Position numbers and translations under genes: made by a program. Positions 21,472 through 32,428 of a DNA stretch of 64,000 bases are shown in pieces. The notes under the pieces are model-generated. The model was given only the letters and a program-made list of their open reading frames with translations. It was not told where the DNA came from and did not search any database. Each line of letters starts with the position of its first letter. Within the stretch, counting starts at the first letter, position 1. The DNA comes from Paraburkholderia sabiae (GTDB lineage: Bacteria; Pseudomonadota; Gammaproteobacteria; Burkholderiales; Burkholderiaceae). The DNA lies in assembly GCF_030412785.1 (NCBI RefSeq), contig NZ_CP125295.1, positions 2,232,001 through 2,296,000 on the forward strand, read 5' to 3'.

Positions 21472-21780
21472 TCAGACTTCTTTCGTGTCGAACACGAGCA
21501 GTTCGACGCCCGCCTGCGCGAAATTCTGCAAGTCGGCGGTGGTGGCGGCCGCTTCGGGCGTGCCCATCGCCTGTTGCAGCGACTCGATGCTGTCGAAGCT
21601 GAGAATGGCCGCAAGCGCATACGGCGACTCGCCCTTTGCGCTCGCCACCGGCCCGACGCTCACTTCGTAGCGGCTCAGACCGGGGATCGATTTCGCGAGC
21701 GGCACGTGTTTGTCGAAGTAATGGGCGTCGAATGCGTTGCGGTCGGCGGGAGTCTTGTAGAGCGCGACGAGCTTTGCCAT
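21472..21780 (-). CDS. EthD-family small protein
   Basis: A 102-aa ferredoxin-like-fold protein. LVALYKTPADRNAFDAHYFD and the following HVPLAKSIPGL match the EthD/dimeric alpha-beta barrel pattern. These small proteins assist oxidation or degradation pathways and are often of unclear role. The ATG follows a strong AGGAGG. It lies upstream of the dehydratase operon on the same strand, separated by 209 bp that contain the two operators, so it may be a separate unit. Confidence 0.85.
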   Translation of the reverse strand: MAKLVALYKTPADRNAFDAHYFDKHVPLAKSIPGLSRYEVSVGPVASAKGESPYALAAILSFDSIESLQQAMGTPEAAATTADLQNFAQAGVELLVFDTKEV

Positions 21781-21946
21781 GTCATGCCTCCTGAAACTGA
21801 CGTTCAGTGCAGTGCTGTGCGATTAGAAGCTGGCGGATACGGATCGATGCCGCTCGAACGGCTCATGGATTCTACGCCCGACGCATGCGATGGCCGTGTG
21901 AAGGGACGCGTTTCAAGAGCGCCGCAAACGGCGAGGCCGACGCGCG

Positions 21947-22990
21947 TCAGCCGGACGGACGCCGGCGCAACGCCCACCAGCCCGCGAGCACGGTAAAACT
22001 CACGACGAGCAGCACCATCATCCAGAAGCCGTGCTTGTTCTCCGCGAGCGGCACGCCGCCGACGTTCATCCCGAACAGACCCGCGATGATGTTGATCGGC
22101 AGCGCGAGCACCGTCACGATGGTCAGCGTGTACAGCGTGCGGTTGGTCTGCTCGTTCAGCCGCGCGGCGATCTCTTCCTGCAGCAGCTTGATGCGTTCCG
22201 CGAGACCCGACAGGTCGCCGAGCACCAGCGAAAATTCTTCCGTCGAATCGCGCAGGCTTTGCACGTCCGCGGGCAAGAGCCATGCGGGCGGACGCACCAG
22301 CAGCCGGAAGATCGAGCCGGGTTCCGGCGCGAGCAGCCGCTGCAGACGCACCAGCACGCGACGCATCGCGCCGAGATCGCGGCGGCTCTGATAAACGCGC
22401 TGCGACAGAAAATGATCTTCGATACGGTCGACTTCGATGCTCGTGCGCCGCACGATTTCGACAAGCAGATCGGCCTGATCGCGCAGCAGATGAATCAGCA
22501 GTTCCGACGACGTGTCGAAGCTCTCGCCGTTGCGTACCGACGCGCGCAACCGGTCGACGGAGCGCAGTTGTTTGAGACGCGCCGTCACCATGATCCGCTT
22601 GTGCGTGTAGACCCACAGCGTCGCGATTTCGGAAGGCGTCTGCTCGAAGTCGTACATCACGTCGTTGACGACGGCGAGCAGCGCGCCGTGCTGATGCTCG
22701 ATGCGCGTGGAATGCGAGCCTTCGCGCAGCGCCTCGAAGAACGTGTCGGGCAGATCGAGATGCGTACGCATCCAGCGTTCGCTCGACACATGCGCGAGGT
22801 TGAAATGCAGCCAGAGAAATTCGCTCTGATGGGCGCTCGACGCCTTCGTCTCATTGCGGCATTCGGCAAGCCATTCGGCGGCCGTGTCGGTATCGACGGC
22901 GAGGCCGGGCTTGTCGGGTGCAAAACGGAATCCGCAAACGAGACCGGAGCGGTCGGCTCCGTAAGTGGTGGGCGCCAGGTTCAAAGTCAT
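21947..22990 (-). CDS. CorA/ZntB-like divalent cation transporter
   Basis: About 347 aa. A long cytoplasmic alpha/beta and helical domain (residues 1-285) is followed by two C-terminal helices. The selectivity motif GMN is intact in IIAGLFGMNVGGVPL, and the last segment ends in basic residues. The N terminus TTYGADRSGLVCGFRF and length resemble ZntB-type proteins, which move Zn or other divalent ions; Mg cannot be excluded. Start is uncertain: ATG 22990 is preferred on family length, with ATG 23032 and GTG 23038 upstream in frame. Confidence 0.88.
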   Translation of the reverse strand: MTLNLAPTTYGADRSGLVCGFRFAPDKPGLAVDTDTAAEWLAECRNETKASSAHQSEFLWLHFNLAHVSSERWMRTHLDLPDTFFEALREGSHSTRIEHQHGALLAVVNDVMYDFEQTPSEIATLWVYTHKRIMVTARLKQLRSVDRLRASVRNGESFDTSSELLIHLLRDQADLLVEIVRRTSIEVDRIEDHFLSQRVYQSRRDLGAMRRVLVRLQRLLAPEPGSIFRLLVRPPAWLLPADVQSLRDSTEEFSLVLGDLSGLAERIKLLQEEIAARLNEQTNRTLYTLTIVTVLALPINIIAGLFGMNVGGVPLAENKHGFWMMVLLVVSFTVLAGWWALRRRPSG

Positions 22991-23195
22991 AAGCGTTTCG
23001 GGGTGGGGTCCACGAAAGCGCCATTCTGACATGAGCACGCGGCAGTAGCGTTACGTGTCAGCTACTTGACGTTTATTTGTCGACACGTTGACAGGCATTT
23101 GAAATCTTATGCGGCCGCAATGTCGAATCAGGCCGCGCTGGTTGCATCGGCAAAGCGCGGCCGCCCGCATGAAGGCAGGCGACCGCACTCGATGC

Positions 23196-23945
23196 TTACG
23201 CCGCGAAACCGCCGTCGATCATCAGGTTCGCGCCCGTCACGAAGCGCGCTTCGGGGCTTGCGACATACGCGACCATGCCCGCGATTTCGTCGGCCGTGCC
23301 GTGACGCGGAATCGCCATCAGACCGTGCAGCGACGTCGCGAAATCGCTCGATTCCGGGTTCATGTCCGTATTGACGGGACCGGGCTGCACGTTATTGACG
23401 GTGATGCCCTTCGGACCGAGATCGCGTGCGAGACCTTGCACGAAACCTTGCAGTGCCGACTTGCTCATCGCGTAGACCGCGCCGCCCGCGAACGGCATGC
23501 GGTCCGCGTTCGTGCTGCCGATGTTGATGATCCGGCCGCCCTCGCCCATGTGCGCCAGCACCGCCTTCGACGCGACGAACACGGCGCGCACGTTCACATC
23601 CACGGTCGCGTCGAAGTCTTCGAGCGAGAAGACGTCGAGTGTGCCGAGACGCAGCACGCCCGCGTTGTTCACGAGGATGTCGACCTTGCCGAATTCGCGC
23701 GCCGTTTCGTTGATCGCGTTGGTCAGCGCCGCCGGGTCCGCGACGTCAGCCTTGACGGCGACGGCGCGGCCGCCCGCCTTTTCGATGCTCGCGATCAGAT
23801 CGTTCGCCGAGGCCGCCGAGCTGTTGTACGTGAAAGCGACCGTCGCGCCTTCGCTGGCGAGCCGGCGGACCACAGCAGCGCCGATGCCGCGCGCGCCGCC
23901 CGTGACGAAAGCAACCTTGCCTTGCAGATTCGAATTCGAGTTCAT
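23196..23945 (-). CDS. Short-chain dehydrogenase/reductase
   Basis: A 249-aa classical SDR. The NAD(P)-binding loop TGGARGIG, the NNAG motif (ILVNNAGVLRLG), the active Ser in INIGSTNAD and YAMSK are all present. Substrate unknown. The ATG at 23945 has CTGGAG 7 nt upstream, which rules out the longer in-frame start at 23990. It is divergent from a LysR regulator that most likely controls it. Confidence 0.93.
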   Translation of the reverse strand: MNSNSNLQGKVAFVTGGARGIGAAVVRRLASEGATVAFTYNSSAASANDLIASIEKAGGRAVAVKADVADPAALTNAINETAREFGKVDILVNNAGVLRLGTLDVFSLEDFDATVDVNVRAVFVASKAVLAHMGEGGRIINIGSTNADRMPFAGGAVYAMSKSALQGFVQGLARDLGPKGITVNNVQPGPVNTDMNPESSDFATSLHGLMAIPRHGTADEIAGMVAYVASPEARFVTGANLMIDGGFAA

Positions 23946-24020
23946 GTCGTGCTCCAGATGAAGTGGTGAAGTGGTGATCAGGTGATGCAAGTATGGTCGG
24001 CCGATTACGTTGCCGGTAGT

Positions 24021-24033
24021 ATCGAATTGCGAT
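24021..24033. promoter_or_regulatory. Candidate LysR-type site between SDR and LysR genes
   Basis: ATCG-AATTG-CGAT is a perfect short inverted repeat in the 124-bp divergent gap, placed about 37 bp before the lysR start. It has the size of a LysR core site; assignment is inference. Confidence 0.3.
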
Positions 24034-24069
24034 CAACAGTTTCAACTACAGGTATAAGCCGATAACGCG

Positions 24070-24993
24070 ATGGAAGCCCTCAATCTGATCGAATCGTTCA
24101 TCCAGACGGCCGAAACGGGCAGTTTCTCGGCCGCCGCGCGCAGACTCGGCCTCACGCCTGCCGCCGTCAGCAAGAACGTTGCGCGGCTGGAGGCGCATCT
24201 GGGCGTGCGGCTCTTTCACCGCAGCACCCGCAAGCTTACGATGACGCCCGGCGGCGAGCAGCTATGGGGCGACGCGGGCGTGCCGTTCGCGAGTCTTCAG
24301 GACGCCTTTTCGCGCGCGTCGCAGCACGGCGGCAAGCCGTCGGGCGTGCTGAAGGTCGGCATGGCTGTCGCATTCGGGCGCGAGTATCTGGTGCCGCTGC
24401 TTGGCGAGTTTCTCGAACGCTATCCGGACATCGTGCCCGACTGGCACTTCGACAATCACGCCGTCGACCTGATCGCGGGCGGCTTCGACGTCGCTATCGG
24501 TGCGGGTATCGAGTTGACGCAGGGCATCGTCGCGCGCGAGATCGCGCGGCCCTGCACGATCGTCGCGGCGTCGCCTGCCTATATGAAGGATCGACCGCTG
24601 CCCGCGCATCCGTCCGATCTCGCAGAACTGGACGGCATCGCGCGCCGCTCCAGCAGCACGGGCCGTCTGCGCGCATGGACCATGCGCAACCAGGTCGGCG
24701 AAGAAGCGCTCGCCGAATGCCGGATCCGGATGATCTTCGACGACCCCGAGGCGATGGCGCACGCCGCGATGCAAGGTCTCGGCATCGCCTTCCTGCCGAC
24801 GCCGCACGCCGCGCCGTGGCTCGAAAGCGGCCAGTTGATGCGGCTCCTGCCCGGCTGGCATGCCGAAATCAGCCCCCTTACGCTCTATTACCCGAACCGC
24901 AAGCTGCTGCCCGCCAAGACGCGCGTATTCATCGACTTCGTCGTCGAGGCGTTCCGCGAACGGCGGCTCGCGGCGCGCTTCGATGCACGTTGA
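24070..24993 (+). CDS. LysR-family transcriptional regulator
   Basis: A 307-aa protein with winged helix at 1-60 ([20 protein letters not shown]) and effector domain at 88-300 ([31 protein letters not shown]). It is full length with no obvious lesion. Divergent from the SDR gene, which it probably regulates; such LysR-SDR pairs are common in Burkholderia. Ligand unknown. Confidence 0.93.
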   Translation: MEALNLIESFIQTAETGSFSAAARRLGLTPAAVSKNVARLEAHLGVRLFHRSTRKLTMTPGGEQLWGDAGVPFASLQDAFSRASQHGGKPSGVLKVGMAVAFGREYLVPLLGEFLERYPDIVPDWHFDNHAVDLIAGGFDVAIGAGIELTQGIVAREIARPCTIVAASPAYMKDRPLPAHPSDLAELDGIARRSSSTGRLRAWTMRNQVGEEALAECRIRMIFDDPEAMAHAAMQGLGIAFLPTPHAAPWLESGQLMRLLPGWHAEISPLTLYYPNRKLLPAKTRVFIDFVVEAFRERRLAARFDAR

Positions 24994-25162
24994 CCTCGCC
25001 ATTCAAGGCACGCCGGGACCGCTTATAAGAACAATCCATGACAGGGTTTCTCTGTACGCAAGGCGCCGCCACATCGGTCGATATATCAGGTGGAGACATG
25101 CGCGCCGCATTCGACGCAGCGCGCCCACATTTCAAATATCGCCCACGTTGCGAGGCGTCCGA

Positions 25163-26737
25163 ATGGTGAAGCTGAGTTTTACCCAGAAGCTGTGGTTGCC
25201 GCTCGTCATCAGTCTTTTCGCGTTGTTGCTGGTCTCGGTGTCGGCGGCCTATCTGTCGCGCGAGACGCGCATCGAGGAGCGCAAGAACGACCTCGTCAAT
25301 GTCGCGCATGTCGGCTTGTCGCTGGTTCAGGAGTACGCGGCGCTCGCGCAGAGCGGCAAGCTCAGCGATGCGGACGCGCGCAAGGAAGCGCTCGCGCGCC
25401 TGCGCGACATCCGCTACGGCGAAGACGGTTATTTCCTCGTGATCGACTCGACGCCGCGCATGGTCATGCATCCGATCAAGCCCGCGAGCAATGGCAAGGA
25501 TCTCGCGGGCGCAGCTGACGCCGATGGCCGCCACCACTACGTATCGTTCGCGAAGGTCGCGCAGTCGCCCGAAGGCGGCTTCGTCGATTACGTGTTTCCG
25601 CATTCGCGCCCCGCGTCCGCGTCGGAGCCCGCCGAAGCCGTCGACAAGATCGGCTACGTCGTGCGCTACGCGCCGTGGGACTGGATCATCGCGACGGGTG
25701 CGTATGTCGACGATATCGACGCGGCATTCATGCGTTCGCTGTATCTGATCGGCGGCGTGTTCATCGGCATCGCCGTACTGCTGGCCACGCTCGTCGCGCT
25801 GACCAACCGCAGCATCCAGCGCACCATCGGCGGCGATCCCGGCTACGCGGCGGACGTCGCGAACGCGATTGCAATCGGCGATCTGACTGTGTCGATCGAT
25901 ACGCGCCAGAACGATGAAGCCAGCCTTCTACGCGAGATGCGCCGCATGCGCGACACGCTGACGGACACGATCCGCGCGATCAAGCACGCCGCCGATAACG
26001 TCGCGACGGGTGCGGGCGAAATCGCGAGCGGCAATGCCGATCTTTCGTCGCGCACTGAAAATCAGGCCGCTTCGTTGCAGGAAACGGCGGCGAGCATGGA
26101 ACAGATGACGTCGATGGTCCGGCAGACCGCAGAGAACGCGCGCACCGCCAGCGAACTCGCCGAAAGCGCCGCGCAGATCGCGAACCAGGGGAGCGTGATG
26201 GTCGGCGAGGCTGTTTCGACGATGCGCGATATCTCGACGGAATCGCAGAAGATGGTCGAGGTGATCGCGGTGATCGAGAGCATCGCGTTCCAGACCAACA
26301 TTCTTGCGTTGAACGCTGCCGTCGAAGCGGCGCGCGCGGGCGAACAGGGACGCGGCTTCGCGGTCGTCGCGGGCGAAGTGCGCACGCTTGCGCATCGCAG
26401 CGCGGGCGCCGCGAAGGAAGTGCGGCAACTGATCAGCCGCGCCGTCGATAAAGTTGGCAACGGCGCGGGTCTTGTCGAACGCACGGGCTCGACGATCCAG
26501 CAGGCGCGCGACGCGATTGCGAGCGTGACAGGCGTCATGCAGGAAATCGCCGCGGCGGCTGCTGAACAGAGCGCGGGTATCGATCAGGTGAATCTCGCCG
26601 TCACGCAGATGGACAGTCTCACGCAGGAAAACGCGGCGCTCGTCGAACAGGCTGCTGCCGCCGCGCATTCGTTGACCGAGCAGGCCGGGCGGCTGAAGAC
26701 TTCCGTCGACGCGTTTCAGGTTGCCGAAACCGCCTGA
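25163..26737 (+). CDS. Methyl-accepting chemotaxis protein with Cache domain
   Basis: A 524-aa receptor: TM1 at about 10-32 ([20 protein letters not shown]), a single Cache sensor at 35-190 ([36 protein letters not shown]), TM2 near 193-215, HAMP, then a signalling hairpin at 265-515 with [20 protein letters not shown]. Cache sensors bind small molecules such as organic or amino acids. ATG 25163 has GAGG upstream. It stands alone and is convergent with the lactate regulator. Confidence 0.93.
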   Translation: MVKLSFTQKLWLPLVISLFALLLVSVSAAYLSRETRIEERKNDLVNVAHVGLSLVQEYAALAQSGKLSDADARKEALARLRDIRYGEDGYFLVIDSTPRMVMHPIKPASNGKDLAGAADADGRHHYVSFAKVAQSPEGGFVDYVFPHSRPASASEPAEAVDKIGYVVRYAPWDWIIATGAYVDDIDAAFMRSLYLIGGVFIGIAVLLATLVALTNRSIQRTIGGDPGYAADVANAIAIGDLTVSIDTRQNDEASLLREMRRMRDTLTDTIRAIKHAADNVATGAGEIASGNADLSSRTENQAASLQETAASMEQMTSMVRQTAENARTASELAESAAQIANQGSVMVGEAVSTMRDISTESQKMVEVIAVIESIAFQTNILALNAAVEAARAGEQGRGFAVVAGEVRTLAHRSAGAAKEVRQLISRAVDKVGNGAGLVERTGSTIQQARDAIASVTGVMQEIAAAAAEQSAGIDQVNLAVTQMDSLTQENAALVEQAAAAAHSLTEQAGRLKTSVDAFQVAETA

Positions 26738-26754
26738 TGTTTCGATGACGCTAG

Positions 26755-26765
26755 TGGTTGGACCA
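26755..26765. promoter_or_regulatory. FadR/LldR-type operator, gene-distal copy
   Basis: TGGTTGGACCA is the exact reverse complement of the 11-bp operator core found at 27493-27503. It lies between the chemoreceptor stop and the lldR stop, 738 bp from the promoter copy. Confidence 0.55.
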
Positions 26766-26773
26766 GTTTCACG

Positions 26774-27478
26774 TCATTCGCTGAGGTTGGTGCGCACGTA
26801 GTCGATATGCGTGTGCATCGCCGTGCGCGCCTCTTCCGGAAGCCGCATGCAGATCGCGTCGCACACGGCGCGATGCTGCACCAGCAGTTGCGCCGATTCC
26901 TTCGCACCAAGCTGCCGCAAGTCTGTGCCGCTGATCGTGATGTGCTCGCGCAGCATGCCGAGAATGCTCGTGTGCAGATGCAGGAACATCGTATTGTGCG
27001 AAGCTTTTGCAATCGCGTCGTGAAGCTGCGTGTCAGCCGTGGCTTCGCTTTCCTTGTCGTCGCAATCGTGCGAGCGTTCCAGCTCGCGCATCAATGAACG
27101 GATGCGCTTGACGTCCGCAGCCGTCGCACGCATCGCCGCGAAATAGGCGGTCGCGCCTTCCAGCACACGGCGAAATTCCAGAATGTCGTTGCGCAATACC
27201 GGGTGATCGGCGACCAGTTGTCCCCACGGCGACGCGATGCCCGCCCTCAACTGATCCGTTGCATACACACCCGCGCCGCGCCGGCTTTGCAGCAGACCGC
27301 GCGCCGCCAGCCGCTGGATCGCCTCGCGCACCGTATTGCGCGACACGTCGTACTGTTCCGCCAGCGTGCGCTCGGCGGGCAAGCGCGAACCCGGCGGCCA
27401 TGTGCCGTCCAGCAGCGCGGTTTCCATCTCGCGCATGATGCGCTCCACCCTGCCCCGCTCTCTTGTCTGCGTCGCCAT
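26774..27478 (-). CDS. lldR: GntR/FadR-family regulator, LldR-like
   Basis: A 234-aa protein with GntR winged helix at 10-75 (LPAERTLAEQYDVSRNTVRE) and an all-helical FCD effector domain at 95-225. It is divergent from the lactate oxidation genes and resembles LldR/LutR, repressors released by L-lactate. ATG 27478 has GGAGG 7 nt upstream; the open frame continues far upstream but the added residues look noncoding. A TGGT-N3-ACCA site sits just before its ribosome site, so autoregulation is likely. Confidence 0.9.
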   Translation of the reverse strand: MATQTRERGRVERIMREMETALLDGTWPPGSRLPAERTLAEQYDVSRNTVREAIQRLAARGLLQSRRGAGVYATDQLRAGIASPWGQLVADHPVLRNDILEFRRVLEGATAYFAAMRATAADVKRIRSLMRELERSHDCDDKESEATADTQLHDAIAKASHNTMFLHLHTSILGMLREHITISGTDLRQLGAKESAQLLVQHRAVCDAICMRLPEEARTAMHTHIDYVRTNLSE

Positions 27479-27490
27479 GTCCGCGCCTCC

Positions 27491-27506
27491 AGTGGTCCAA
27501 CCAATT
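27491..27506. promoter_or_regulatory. FadR/LldR-type operator, promoter copy
   Basis: AGTGGTCCAACCAATT contains TGGT-CCA-ACCA, the consensus core of the PdhR/LldR/FadR group. It lies 15 bp before the lldR start and about 110 bp before lutA, in the divergent promoter region. Confidence 0.6.
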
Positions 27507-27612
27507 TGTATTGTCGCGCACATTTGGGAATCATGCGTCAACGATTCAAGCGATCCGCGCAGCCACTTGCGATTAAAGCGGCGCAAAAAGCGGACGCATT
27601 CTGGAGCGAGAT

Positions 27613-28407
27613 ATGAAGGAAAGGCAATACCCGTCGGCCCCACGCGATGTCTATCTGTTCGCCACCTGCCTCGTCGACCTGTTCGTGCCCGAAGCCGGGC
27701 TCGACGCCGTGAAGCTGCTCGAACGCGAAGGGCTCGTCGTGCACTTTCCTCAGGAGCAAAGCTGCTGCGGCCAGCCCGCATACAGCAGCGGCAATCCCGA
27801 ACAGGCACGCGACGTTGCGCGCGCCCAGTTCGATCTCTTCTCGAAGCCTTGGCCTGTCATCGTGCCGTCGGGATCGTGCGCGGGCATGATGCGTCATCAC
27901 TGGCCGAAGCTGTTCGCCGACGATCCGGCGATGGCGCAAAAGGCAGAAGAACTCAGCGAGCGCGTCTACGAACTCAGCGAATTCCTGCTGCGCGTGCTGC
28001 ACATCGAATTGCCCACTACGAGCGATGCCGCCGACGAACGTGTCGTGCTGCACACCTCGTGCGCGGCACGCCGCGAAATGGGCACGCGCGTGCATGGCGT
28101 CGAACTCGTCGATGCATTGCCGGGCGTGACTCGCATCGAGCACGAGCGCGAATCGGAATGCTGCGGTTTCGGCGGCACTTTCTCGCTCAAGCATCCCGAC
28201 ATTTCCGGCGCGATGGTGCGCGACAAGGTAGCGTCCGCGTGTGCGACGGGCTGCGAGCGCATCGTATCCGCGGACTGCGGTTGCCTGCTGAACATCGGAC
28301 ATGCGGCGCGGCATCAGGGCGCGCCCGTTCAAGTCGAACATATCGCGAGCTTCCTGTGGCGACGCACGCAACGCGCCGATGCTCAAAACAAGGGGCGTAA
28401 AGCATGA
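27613..28407 (+). CDS. lutA: L-lactate oxidation Fe-S subunit LutA (LldE)
   Basis: A 264-aa protein with two CCG domains (QSCCGQPAYSSGN at about 55 and ESECCGFGGTFSL at about 180), the heterodisulfide-reductase-like Fe-S modules of LutA/LldE. With LutB and LutC it oxidises L-lactate to pyruvate at the membrane. It begins the operon; its TGA overlaps the next ATG by 4 nt. Confidence 0.93.
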   Translation: MKERQYPSAPRDVYLFATCLVDLFVPEAGLDAVKLLEREGLVVHFPQEQSCCGQPAYSSGNPEQARDVARAQFDLFSKPWPVIVPSGSCAGMMRHHWPKLFADDPAMAQKAEELSERVYELSEFLLRVLHIELPTTSDAADERVVLHTSCAARREMGTRVHGVELVDALPGVTRIEHERESECCGFGGTFSLKHPDISGAMVRDKVASACATGCERIVSADCGCLLNIGHAARHQGAPVQVEHIASFLWRRTQRADAQNKGRKA

Positions 28408-29120
28408 ACGCGCGCGAACGCATGCTCGGTCGACTGCGCGCCGCCGCGCCCGCTCGGGTTTCGGACGACGATCTGAAACGCCTCGACGACAGTATCGATC
28501 TGCACTACGACAATCGACGCGTTGCATTGCCCACGCAGACGCTCGTTGAATCGATGCAGGCTGCGCTGACTGCCTCACACGCCGAAGTATTCCGCGCGAC
28601 AGAGCGCACGTGGCCCGCGTTGATCGCGCAGCACTTGCAGCAGGCAAACATAAAGCGCCTGCTGCTCGATACATCGCGTGCGGAAGGCGCGGCGTTGCAA
28701 CAGGCACTGCCTCCCGATGTCGCGACACGCAACTACGATCAGCCGATCGAACACTGGAAAGCAGAACTCTTCGACACGATCGACGCCGGTTTCACGGTCG
28801 CGCGCTCGGGTCTTGCAGCGACGGGCACGCTGATCGTCGCACCGGATTCGGGTTCGCCACGCACGATGTCGCTCGTGCCGCCGCTGCACATCGCGCTCGT
28901 CTACGCGCATACGCTGCACGCGGACCTGCACGCTGCGATGCGCGCCGAGCGATGGCAAGCGGGCATGCCGACCAATCTCGTGATGATCTCAGGACCATCG
29001 AAGACATCCGACATTCAGCAAACGCTCGCGTATGGCGCACACGGTCCGCGCGAACTGTGGGTCGTGATCGTCGAACATCACGCCGATAACGCAGCGCTTG
29101 AGCACGGAGACGCAGCATGA
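28404..29120 (+). CDS. lutC: L-lactate oxidation subunit LutC (LldG)
   Basis: A 238-aa LUD-domain protein (residues 60-225; FTVARSGLAATGTLIVAPDS and SLVPPLHIALVYAH). LutC partners LutA and LutB in lactate utilisation. Here it lies between lutA and lutB, whereas Bacillus has the order A-B-C. It is coupled to both neighbours by ATGA overlaps. Confidence 0.92.
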   Translation: MNARERMLGRLRAAAPARVSDDDLKRLDDSIDLHYDNRRVALPTQTLVESMQAALTASHAEVFRATERTWPALIAQHLQQANIKRLLLDTSRAEGAALQQALPPDVATRNYDQPIEHWKAELFDTIDAGFTVARSGLAATGTLIVAPDSGSPRTMSLVPPLHIALVYAHTLHADLHAAMRAERWQAGMPTNLVMISGPSKTSDIQQTLAYGAHGPRELWVVIVEHHADNAALEHGDAA

Positions 29121-30562
29121 ACGCAACACCGATGCACTTCGTGCCCTCGCAAGACTTCAAGGCACGCGCCCGCGCCGCGCTCGACGACCCGAAACTGCGC
29201 AGCAGTTTTCGCGGCGCCATGGACTTCCTGCAAACCAAGCGCCGCACGCAATTCCCCGACGACGACGAACTCCAGCATCTGCGCGATCTCGGCGAAAGCC
29301 TGCGCCAGCACGCGTTGTCGCGCCTGCCCGATCTGCTCGTGCAACTCGAAGAAAAGCTCATGGCGCGCGGCGTTCATGTGCACTGGGCCGAAACAGCCGC
29401 CGACGCCACCGCGATCATTCACGGTATCGCGCAATCGCACGACGCGAAGCGCGTGATCAAGGGCAAGTCGATGGCGAGCGAGGAGATCGAGCTTAACCAT
29501 TATCTCGAAGCGCGCGGCATCGACTGCATCGAATCGGATATGGGCGAGTACATCGTGCAGCTCGCGCACGAAAAGCCTTCGCATATCGTGATGCCCGCGA
29601 TTCACAAGACGAAAGCGGATATCGCCGAACTGTTCGAGCAGCACATTCCCGATACGCGCTATACGGAAGATGTCGACGAGTTGATCCAGACGGGTCGCCG
29701 CGCATTGCGCCGCGCATTCGTCGATGCCGACGTCGGGTTGTCCGGCGTCAACTTCGCGGCCGCCGATACGGGCACGCTCTGGCTGGTCGAAAACGAAGGC
29801 AACGGACGCCTGTCGACCACCGTGCCCGACGTGCATATCGCGATCATGGGCATGGAGAAAGTGGTCGCGAAGCTGTCGCACGTCGTGCCGCTTTCGAGCC
29901 TTCTGACGCGCTCCGCAACGGGCCAGGCGATCACGACGTACTTCAACCTGATCACCGGCCCGCGACGCGAAGGTGAACGCGATGGCCCGCGTGAAATGCA
30001 CGTCGTGCTGCTCGACAATGGCCGCACGCAGGCTTATGCGGACGAACAGTTGCGCGCGACGCTGCAATGCATCCGTTGCGGTGCGTGTATGAATCATTGC
30101 CCCGTGTACACGCGTATCGGCGGACACGCATACGGCACGACGTATCCGGGTCCGATCGGCAAGATCATTTCGCCGCATCTGCTCGGACTCGAAGAAACCG
30201 CCGATCTGCCGACGGCATCGAGCCTGTGCGGCGCATGCGGCGAAGTGTGCCCCGTGCGCATTCCGATTCCCGAACTGCTGGTGCGTCTGCGCACGGAAGC
30301 GAATCGCGATCCCAACGAAGTGGTCGCGCATCCGCTGCGCGGCCAGGGCGCGAAGTTCAGCCGCGAAGAACAGTTCGTGTGGCGTTTCTGGAGCGGTGCG
30401 TTCGCGCATCCGCGCGCCTACCGGATGCTGCGCTGGGCCGCGACGCGGCTGCGCGGATTCGCGCCGAAGAACCAGATGGGCTGGACGCGTCATCGCGAGC
30501 CGCTGAAGCCCGCTGCGCGCAGTCTGCACGATCTGTTGCGCGAGCGCGGCCAGCCCGAATAG
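29117..30562 (+). CDS. lutB: L-lactate oxidation Fe-S subunit LutB (LldF)
   Basis: A 481-aa protein. The N-terminal LUD-like region (to about residue 300) contains [20 protein letters not shown] and [20 protein letters not shown]. Two 4Fe-4S motifs follow, [14 protein letters not shown] and [14 protein letters not shown], then a C-terminal basic tail. It is the electron-transfer and substrate-binding subunit of the LutABC complex. Translation is probably coupled to lutC (ATGA). Confidence 0.94.
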   Translation: MNATPMHFVPSQDFKARARAALDDPKLRSSFRGAMDFLQTKRRTQFPDDDELQHLRDLGESLRQHALSRLPDLLVQLEEKLMARGVHVHWAETAADATAIIHGIAQSHDAKRVIKGKSMASEEIELNHYLEARGIDCIESDMGEYIVQLAHEKPSHIVMPAIHKTKADIAELFEQHIPDTRYTEDVDELIQTGRRALRRAFVDADVGLSGVNFAAADTGTLWLVENEGNGRLSTTVPDVHIAIMGMEKVVAKLSHVVPLSSLLTRSATGQAITTYFNLITGPRREGERDGPREMHVVLLDNGRTQAYADEQLRATLQCIRCGACMNHCPVYTRIGGHAYGTTYPGPIGKIISPHLLGLEETADLPTASSLCGACGEVCPVRIPIPELLVRLRTEANRDPNEVVAHPLRGQGAKFSREEQFVWRFWSGAFAHPRAYRMLRWAATRLRGFAPKNQMGWTRHREPLKPAARSLHDLLRERGQPE

Positions 30563-30677
30563 CTTTTTCTTTTTCCACGAACCTCGACACGCGTGCATCG
30601 CTTATCAGGCGATGCACGGTGAGCGGCTGCGTGCCGCAAAAAAGAATTCATTAAACGCATCTTCGGAGGAGACCGAC

Positions 30678-32405
30678 ATGCACCCGTGGTATCAGACCTA
30701 TTTGCCGCTCGGCAGCCTCTGGCTTTCCGCGCTCGCGGCCAGCATCCCGATCATCTTTTTCTTCGTCGCGCTGGCGGCGTTGCGTCTGAAGGGACATGTT
30801 GCAGCAGCAGGCACGCTGATCCTGTCGCTGGCCGTCGCGATCTTCGCGTACGACATGCCCGCGCCGCAGGCGTTCGCAGCCGCAGGCTTCGGCTTTGCAT
30901 ATGGCTTGTGGCCGATCGCATGGATCATCATCACGGCCGTGTTCCTCTACAAACTGGTCGTGAAGACGGGCCAGTTCGACATCATCCGCGCATCCGTGCT
31001 CGCGTTGACGGACGATCAGCGCCTGCAACTGCTGCTGATCGGCTTTTCGTTTGGCGCGTTTCTGGAAGGCGCGGCAGGCTTCGGCGCGCCCGTTGCGATC
31101 ACGGCGGCGCTGCTCGTCGGTCTCGGTTTCGATCCGCTGAAGGCGGCGGGCATGTGCCTGATCGCGAACACGGCGCCCGTCGCGTTCGGCGCGATGGGCA
31201 TTCCCATCATCGTCGCGGGCCAGGTGACAGGCATCGATCCGTTCCTGATCGGCGCGACGGCGGGCCGTCAGTTGCCGCTGCTGTCGCTGGCTGTGCCGTT
31301 CTGGCTCGTGTTCATGATGGACGGCAAGCGCGGCATCAAGGAAACGTGGCCGGCCGCGCTCGTCGCGGGCGGCAGCTTCGCCGTCACGCAGTATTTCACG
31401 TCGAATCACATCGGACCCGAACTGCCGGATATCACGTCGGCGCTCGTGAGCCTCGTCGCGCTCGCTTCGTTCCTGAAGGTGTGGCAGCCGCGCCGTGCAC
31501 ACGATACGGCGCGCGGCACGGGAAGTAGCACGATGAGCGGCGGCGCGGCGGCGCTGTCGGGCGTCGGTGGTTTCGGCGGCTTCGGTGGTGATGGATCGAT
31601 TGGCACGAGCCGTCGCGCGTCGCCGTACACACTCACGCAGACGATTCGCGCGTGGGCGCCGTTCGGCATTCTCACCGCGGTCGTGACTGTGTGGAGCCTG
31701 CAATCGTTCAAGGCGCTGTTCGGCGCGAAAGGCGCGCTGGCCTGGAGCATCATCAAGTTCAAGGTGCCCGCGCTCGATCAACTCGTGATGAAAACCGCGC
31801 CTATCGTCGCGACGCCCAAAGCGTACGAAGCCGTGCTCAAGATCGACCTGCTCTCCGCAGTCGGCACGGCGATTCTGCTGACTGCGCTGATCTCGATGGT
31901 TTTGCTGCGCGTGAAGCCGCGCGATGCGATCACGACGTTCGTCGAAACGCTGAAGGAATTGCGTCGTCCTGTGCTGTCGATCGGTCTCGTGCTGTCGTTC
32001 GCGTTCGTCGCGAACTACTCGGGCATGTCGTCGACGCTGGCACTGCTGCTCGCGGGCACGGGCGCCGCATTCCCGTTTTTCTCGCCGATACTCGGCTGGC
32101 TCGGCGTGTTCCTGACAGGCTCGGATACGTCGTCGAATGCGCTCTTCTGCTCGCTTCAACATACGACGGCGCATCAGATCGGCGTGTCGGACACGTTGCT
32201 CGTGGCTGCCAACACGACGGGCGGTGTAACGGGCAAGATGATTTCGCCGCAGTCGATCGCGGTTGCTTGCGCGGCGACGGGTCTCGTCGGACGCGAGTCG
32301 GAACTGTTCCGCTTCACTGTGCGGCATAGCCTGCTGTTCGCAGTGATCGTCGGGTTGATCACGCTGTTGCAGGCTTATGTGTTGCCTGGCATGCTGCCGG
32401 GTTGA
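30678..32405 (+). CDS. lldP: L-lactate permease LldP
   Basis: A 575-aa, 12-14-helix lactate transporter (PF02652 type), with [38 protein letters not shown] and [13 protein letters not shown], all typical. It imports lactate for LutABC. ATG 30678 has GGAGGA 8 nt upstream. One oddity is a Gly/Ser-rich cytoplasmic insertion at about residues 285-310, with repeated GGFGG, that E. coli LldP lacks as far as I recall. A strong terminator follows. Confidence 0.94.
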   Translation: MHPWYQTYLPLGSLWLSALAASIPIIFFFVALAALRLKGHVAAAGTLILSLAVAIFAYDMPAPQAFAAAGFGFAYGLWPIAWIIITAVFLYKLVVKTGQFDIIRASVLALTDDQRLQLLLIGFSFGAFLEGAAGFGAPVAITAALLVGLGFDPLKAAGMCLIANTAPVAFGAMGIPIIVAGQVTGIDPFLIGATAGRQLPLLSLAVPFWLVFMMDGKRGIKETWPAALVAGGSFAVTQYFTSNHIGPELPDITSALVSLVALASFLKVWQPRRAHDTARGTGSSTMSGGAAALSGVGGFGGFGGDGSIGTSRRASPYTLTQTIRAWAPFGILTAVVTVWSLQSFKALFGAKGALAWSIIKFKVPALDQLVMKTAPIVATPKAYEAVLKIDLLSAVGTAILLTALISMVLLRVKPRDAITTFVETLKELRRPVLSIGLVLSFAFVANYSGMSSTLALLLAGTGAAFPFFSPILGWLGVFLTGSDTSSNALFCSLQHTTAHQIGVSDTLLVAANTTGGVTGKMISPQSIAVACAATGLVGRESELFRFTVRHSLLFAVIVGLITLLQAYVLPGMLPG

Positions 32406-32428
32406 TCTTCCGCTTGCTTCGTGTTTGA

